64,000 nucleotides of DNA. It comes from Qipengyuania soli (GTDB lineage: Bacteria; Pseudomonadota; Alphaproteobacteria; Sphingomonadales; Sphingomonadaceae). Location: the NCBI RefSeq assembly GCF_015529805.1, contig NZ_CP064654.1, positions 2,232,001 through 2,296,000 of the forward strand, read 5' to 3'. Every line of letters starts with the position of its first letter. Positions within the stretch are counted from its first letter, which is position 1. The position numbers were made by a program, and so were the translations under genes. Shown one piece after another: positions 61,884-64,000 of this stretch. The notes under the pieces are model-generated. The model had not been told where the DNA came from. It saw only the letters and a list, made by a program, of their open reading frames with translations, and searched no databases.

Positions 61884-62948
61884 ATGCGCGGATTGCTGGC
61901 ATCGGTGCGCAGGCTGGTGGCGATCCTGCTCCTTGCGAGCATGCCCGCGATCGCCATGGCCGAGGAGCAGCGTGTCGTCGCGGTGGGCGATCTCCACGGC
62001 GACTACGGCGCCTGGCTCGAAATAGCCCGGGCGTCCGGCGCCAGCACCGACGGGAAGCACTGGACCGGCGGGCGCACGGTACTCGTGCAGATGGGCGACA
62101 TTGTCGACCGTGGGCCGGATTCGCTGAAGATCATCCGCCACCTCCAGACGCTCGACAAAGAGGCCGCAATGGCGGGCGGTAGAGTTGTCGTCCTGCTGGG
62201 CAATCACGAGGCGATGAACGTCATCGGCGACCTGCGCTACGTCGACCCGGGCGAATATGCGGCATTCGTCACCCGCAAATCAGAGCGGACCCGCAAGAAG
62301 GCCTGGCAAGCCATGGCGCCAACGCTGGTCGCGCGGGCCCGCACGACATCGCCCGATATTTCGGAAGACGCGGTCCGCACCGCATGGATGGCGGCGACCC
62401 CTCTCGGTCTCGTCGAGCATCGCCATGCGTGGGCGCCAGGAGGCGAGCTGGGGAAATGGGCGGCCGACCGACCGGCCATCTATCGGCTTGGCGACACGCT
62501 CTTCGTCCATGGCGGGATCAGCCTGGAGGCAAGCGTTGACCCGATTGGGAGGATCAACGCGCGATACGGAGCAGCATTGGAAGAGGGGGCGCAGGTCGTT
62601 CGGCCAGTCTTCGAAGACCCGCTCGGGCCGCTGTGGTACCGCGGCAATGTCGCGGGCGCGCCCGATCAGGGCGTCCGACCAGCACCCGATGGCGAACTTG
62701 CGACGGTACTTGCGCGGCTCGGTGCCGCCCGGCTCGTCGTCGGCCACACTCCGAACCCCAACGGCATAACCGAAGAGCAGGACGGACGGCTAATCCGGAT
62801 CGATACCGGCATCTCGCGTGCCTACGGCGGGCCGGCCAGCTTTCTCGAAGTCCTCGGCGGCCAGACCTGGGCGCACGAGCGGGGCAAGGACGGCCAATGG
62901 TCGCGTCGCGCCCTACAGGGCGTATCCAAGGCAGGAGAACGACAATGA
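61884..62948 (+). CDS. Secreted PPP-like metallophosphatase (Shelph-like)
   Basis: 354-aa exported phosphatase: signal peptide to about residue 26 (ASMPAIAMA), then the PPP motifs GDLHGDY (Asp36, His38), GDIVDRG (Asp72, Arg76) and GNHEAMN (Asn107, His108, Glu109), with later His residues in FVHGGIS and VVGHTPNPNG. This order fits bacterial protein phosphatases of the Shewanella-like group, many of which act on phosphotyrosine. GGGGGAGAG precedes ATG 61884. It overlaps the following gene (ATGA). Confidence 0.85.
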   Translation: MRGLLASVRRLVAILLLASMPAIAMAEEQRVVAVGDLHGDYGAWLEIARASGASTDGKHWTGGRTVLVQMGDIVDRGPDSLKIIRHLQTLDKEAAMAGGRVVVLLGNHEAMNVIGDLRYVDPGEYAAFVTRKSERTRKKAWQAMAPTLVARARTTSPDISEDAVRTAWMAATPLGLVEHRHAWAPGGELGKWAADRPAIYRLGDTLFVHGGISLEASVDPIGRINARYGAALEEGAQVVRPVFEDPLGPLWYRGNVAGAPDQGVRPAPDGELATVLARLGAARLVVGHTPNPNGITEEQDGRLIRIDTGISRAYGGPASFLEVLGGQTWAHERGKDGQWSRRALQGVSKAGERQ

Positions 62949-63982
62949 GACTGGCGAAGCTCTGCGTGCTTTCATTGGCACTCCTCGGCACCTCTGCCTC
63001 AGGCGAGGACACAGGCGACGAGGTCACGCCGCTTTTCGGCAGCGACGCGGTTCTCGATGCCACGATCGATGGACCTGTACGCGAAGTGGCGAGGCGTGCC
63101 GAAAGCTCCGACGAAGTCCGCCCGGCGACATTGACGGCGGCGGGCGAAAGCCATGCCATCGAAATTTCGGCGCGGGGCATCTCGCGGCGTCGCAAGGACA
63201 AGTGCAGTTTCCCGCCCCTGCGCATCGGCTTTCCCGACAAGCCCGATGCGGCATCCCTCTTCCGCAAGCAAAAACGCATCAAGCTTGTCACGCACTGCAA
63301 CGACAACGCGCGGTTCGAGCAAATCGTGCTGCGCGAATACGCCGCCTACCGGCTGTACAACATCCTGACGCCCGAGAGCTTCAAGGTCAGGCTGGCGCGG
63401 GTCACCTACCGCGATGGCGGCAAGGATGTGACCACCCGCATCGGCTTCTTCATCGAGGACGGTGACGATGCGGCGAAGCGCGTCGGCCTGAAGGAAGTCG
63501 ACACCGGCAACGTCCGGGTCGCAGTCCTCAACCGCGAGGACGGCGCGCGGTACTCGCTGTTCCAATACATGATCGGCAATACCGACTGGGCCATGGATGC
63601 CGGGCCCGACCCTGCCGACTGCTGCCACAATTCACGCCTCTTCGGCGAGGCAAAGGACGCCGCCGCCAACCTCACGCCGGTCCCCTATGATTTCGACAAT
63701 GCCGGGTTGGTCGATGCACCCTATGCCGTTCCCAGCGAAAAGCTGCGCATCCCCAATGTGAGGTACCGCATCTATCGCGGGTATTGCGCCTTCAACGAAG
63801 CCTTGCCTGCCCAGCTCGAGAATTACCGCAACGCGCGCGGGGAAATCGAGGCCGAACTGGGCCGCATTCCGGGACTCGAAACGCGCAGCATCCAGTCCAT
63901 GCGACAATATCTTGCCGGGTTCTTCGAAGACATCGGCGACAGCGACAGGATCGCGAAGAAGCTGACCGGCGCCTGCCTCTAG
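62945..63982 (+). CDS. Secreted CotH-kinase-like protein
   Basis: 345-aa exported protein with a short signal peptide (to about 20). The segment FEQIVLREYAAYRLYNIL followed by FKVRLARVTY and RIGFFIED resembles the N-lobe of CotH kinases; GNTDWAMD (211-218), Cys226-Cys227-His228-Asn229 and VPYDFDNAG (Asp249, Asp251) resemble the catalytic loop and metal-binding DxD. Assignment to CotH is by pattern, not proven. The ATGA overlap with a secreted phosphatase gene suggests a functional pair. Confidence 0.6.
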   Translation: MRLAKLCVLSLALLGTSASGEDTGDEVTPLFGSDAVLDATIDGPVREVARRAESSDEVRPATLTAAGESHAIEISARGISRRRKDKCSFPPLRIGFPDKPDAASLFRKQKRIKLVTHCNDNARFEQIVLREYAAYRLYNILTPESFKVRLARVTYRDGGKDVTTRIGFFIEDGDDAAKRVGLKEVDTGNVRVAVLNREDGARYSLFQYMIGNTDWAMDAGPDPADCCHNSRLFGEAKDAAANLTPVPYDFDNAGLVDAPYAVPSEKLRIPNVRYRIYRGYCAFNEALPAQLENYRNARGEIEAELGRIPGLETRSIQSMRQYLAGFFEDIGDSDRIAKKLTGACL

Positions 63983-64000
63983 GCACCCTCGCCCGACTGG

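Noticed and set aside
61705-61902. A 65-codon minus-strand frame in the rpoB leader
   Set aside because: No ribosome site, no recognisable protein features, and it covers the predicted promoter.

Overview
The window is a GC-rich, tightly packed bacterial chromosome segment with about 60 protein genes, one tRNA gene and no rRNA, insertion sequence, integrase or CRISPR array. Gene content and protein style suggest an alphaproteobacterium, most likely of the Sphingomonadales (Erythrobacteraceae-like). Pointers are a GapR/DUF2312 protein, DUF1244, a Gcw_chp/TorF-type porin, an NDUFA9-like protein and frequent GTG/TTG starts with 1-4 bp gene overlaps. No species is claimed.

Layout. (1) 68-2300: moaA and moeA (molybdenum cofactor). 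(2) 2297-21828: a polyamine locus. One minus-strand run (12476 to 2297) holds a spermidine/putrescine ABC transporter (potF-H-I-G), an aminobutyraldehyde-type dehydrogenase, a gamma-glutamyl-GABA hydrolase, a putrescine-type aminotransferase, a succinate-semialdehyde dehydrogenase and an agmatinase-type hydrolase. A divergent LysR regulator lies at its head. A second minus-strand run (20285 to 14157) holds an outer-membrane porin, two glutamylpolyamine synthetase-like proteins, a gamma-glutamylputrescine oxidase-like flavoprotein and a class III aminotransferase. A further omega-aminotransferase is divergent from the porin. Together they can import putrescine and take it to GABA and succinate by glutamylation or by direct transamination. 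(3) 21902-26665: MFS transporter, tRNA-Leu(CAG), NDUFA9-like protein, a YadA-like trimeric autotransporter and a small winged-helix protein with an AT-rich promoter region between them. (4) 26778-31892: NfeD/SPFH pair, Tat-exported dienelactone hydrolase, PQQ quinohemoprotein dehydrogenase and a tyrosine-phosphatase-like protein. (5) 31882-39464: purU, nitronate monooxygenase, purT and lysC on one strand, then ubiG, a deaminase and a glycerophosphodiesterase. (6) 39458-44416: a compact yebC-DUF3147-ruvC-monooxygenase-arsC-pnuC-nadR operon, a CPBP protease and YbjQ. (7) 44444-52784: gapR, DUF1244, pyruvate kinase, an unknown protein, an Old Yellow Enzyme, gltX, a lipoprotein and a GGDEF-EAL protein. 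(8) 52963-63982: rpoC and rpoB, then a divergent secreted pair: a PPP-like metallophosphatase and a CotH-kinase-like protein.

Most interesting leads: an RNA element between potF and potH that can fold two ways, one of which covers the potH ribosome-binding site; a quinohemoprotein dehydrogenase with the extra aspartate typical of lanthanide-dependent enzymes; the secreted phosphatase/kinase-like pair beside rpoB; rpoBC separated from rplJL with its own long leader; and a headless YadA-like adhesin with four exact-length 14-residue stalk repeats.
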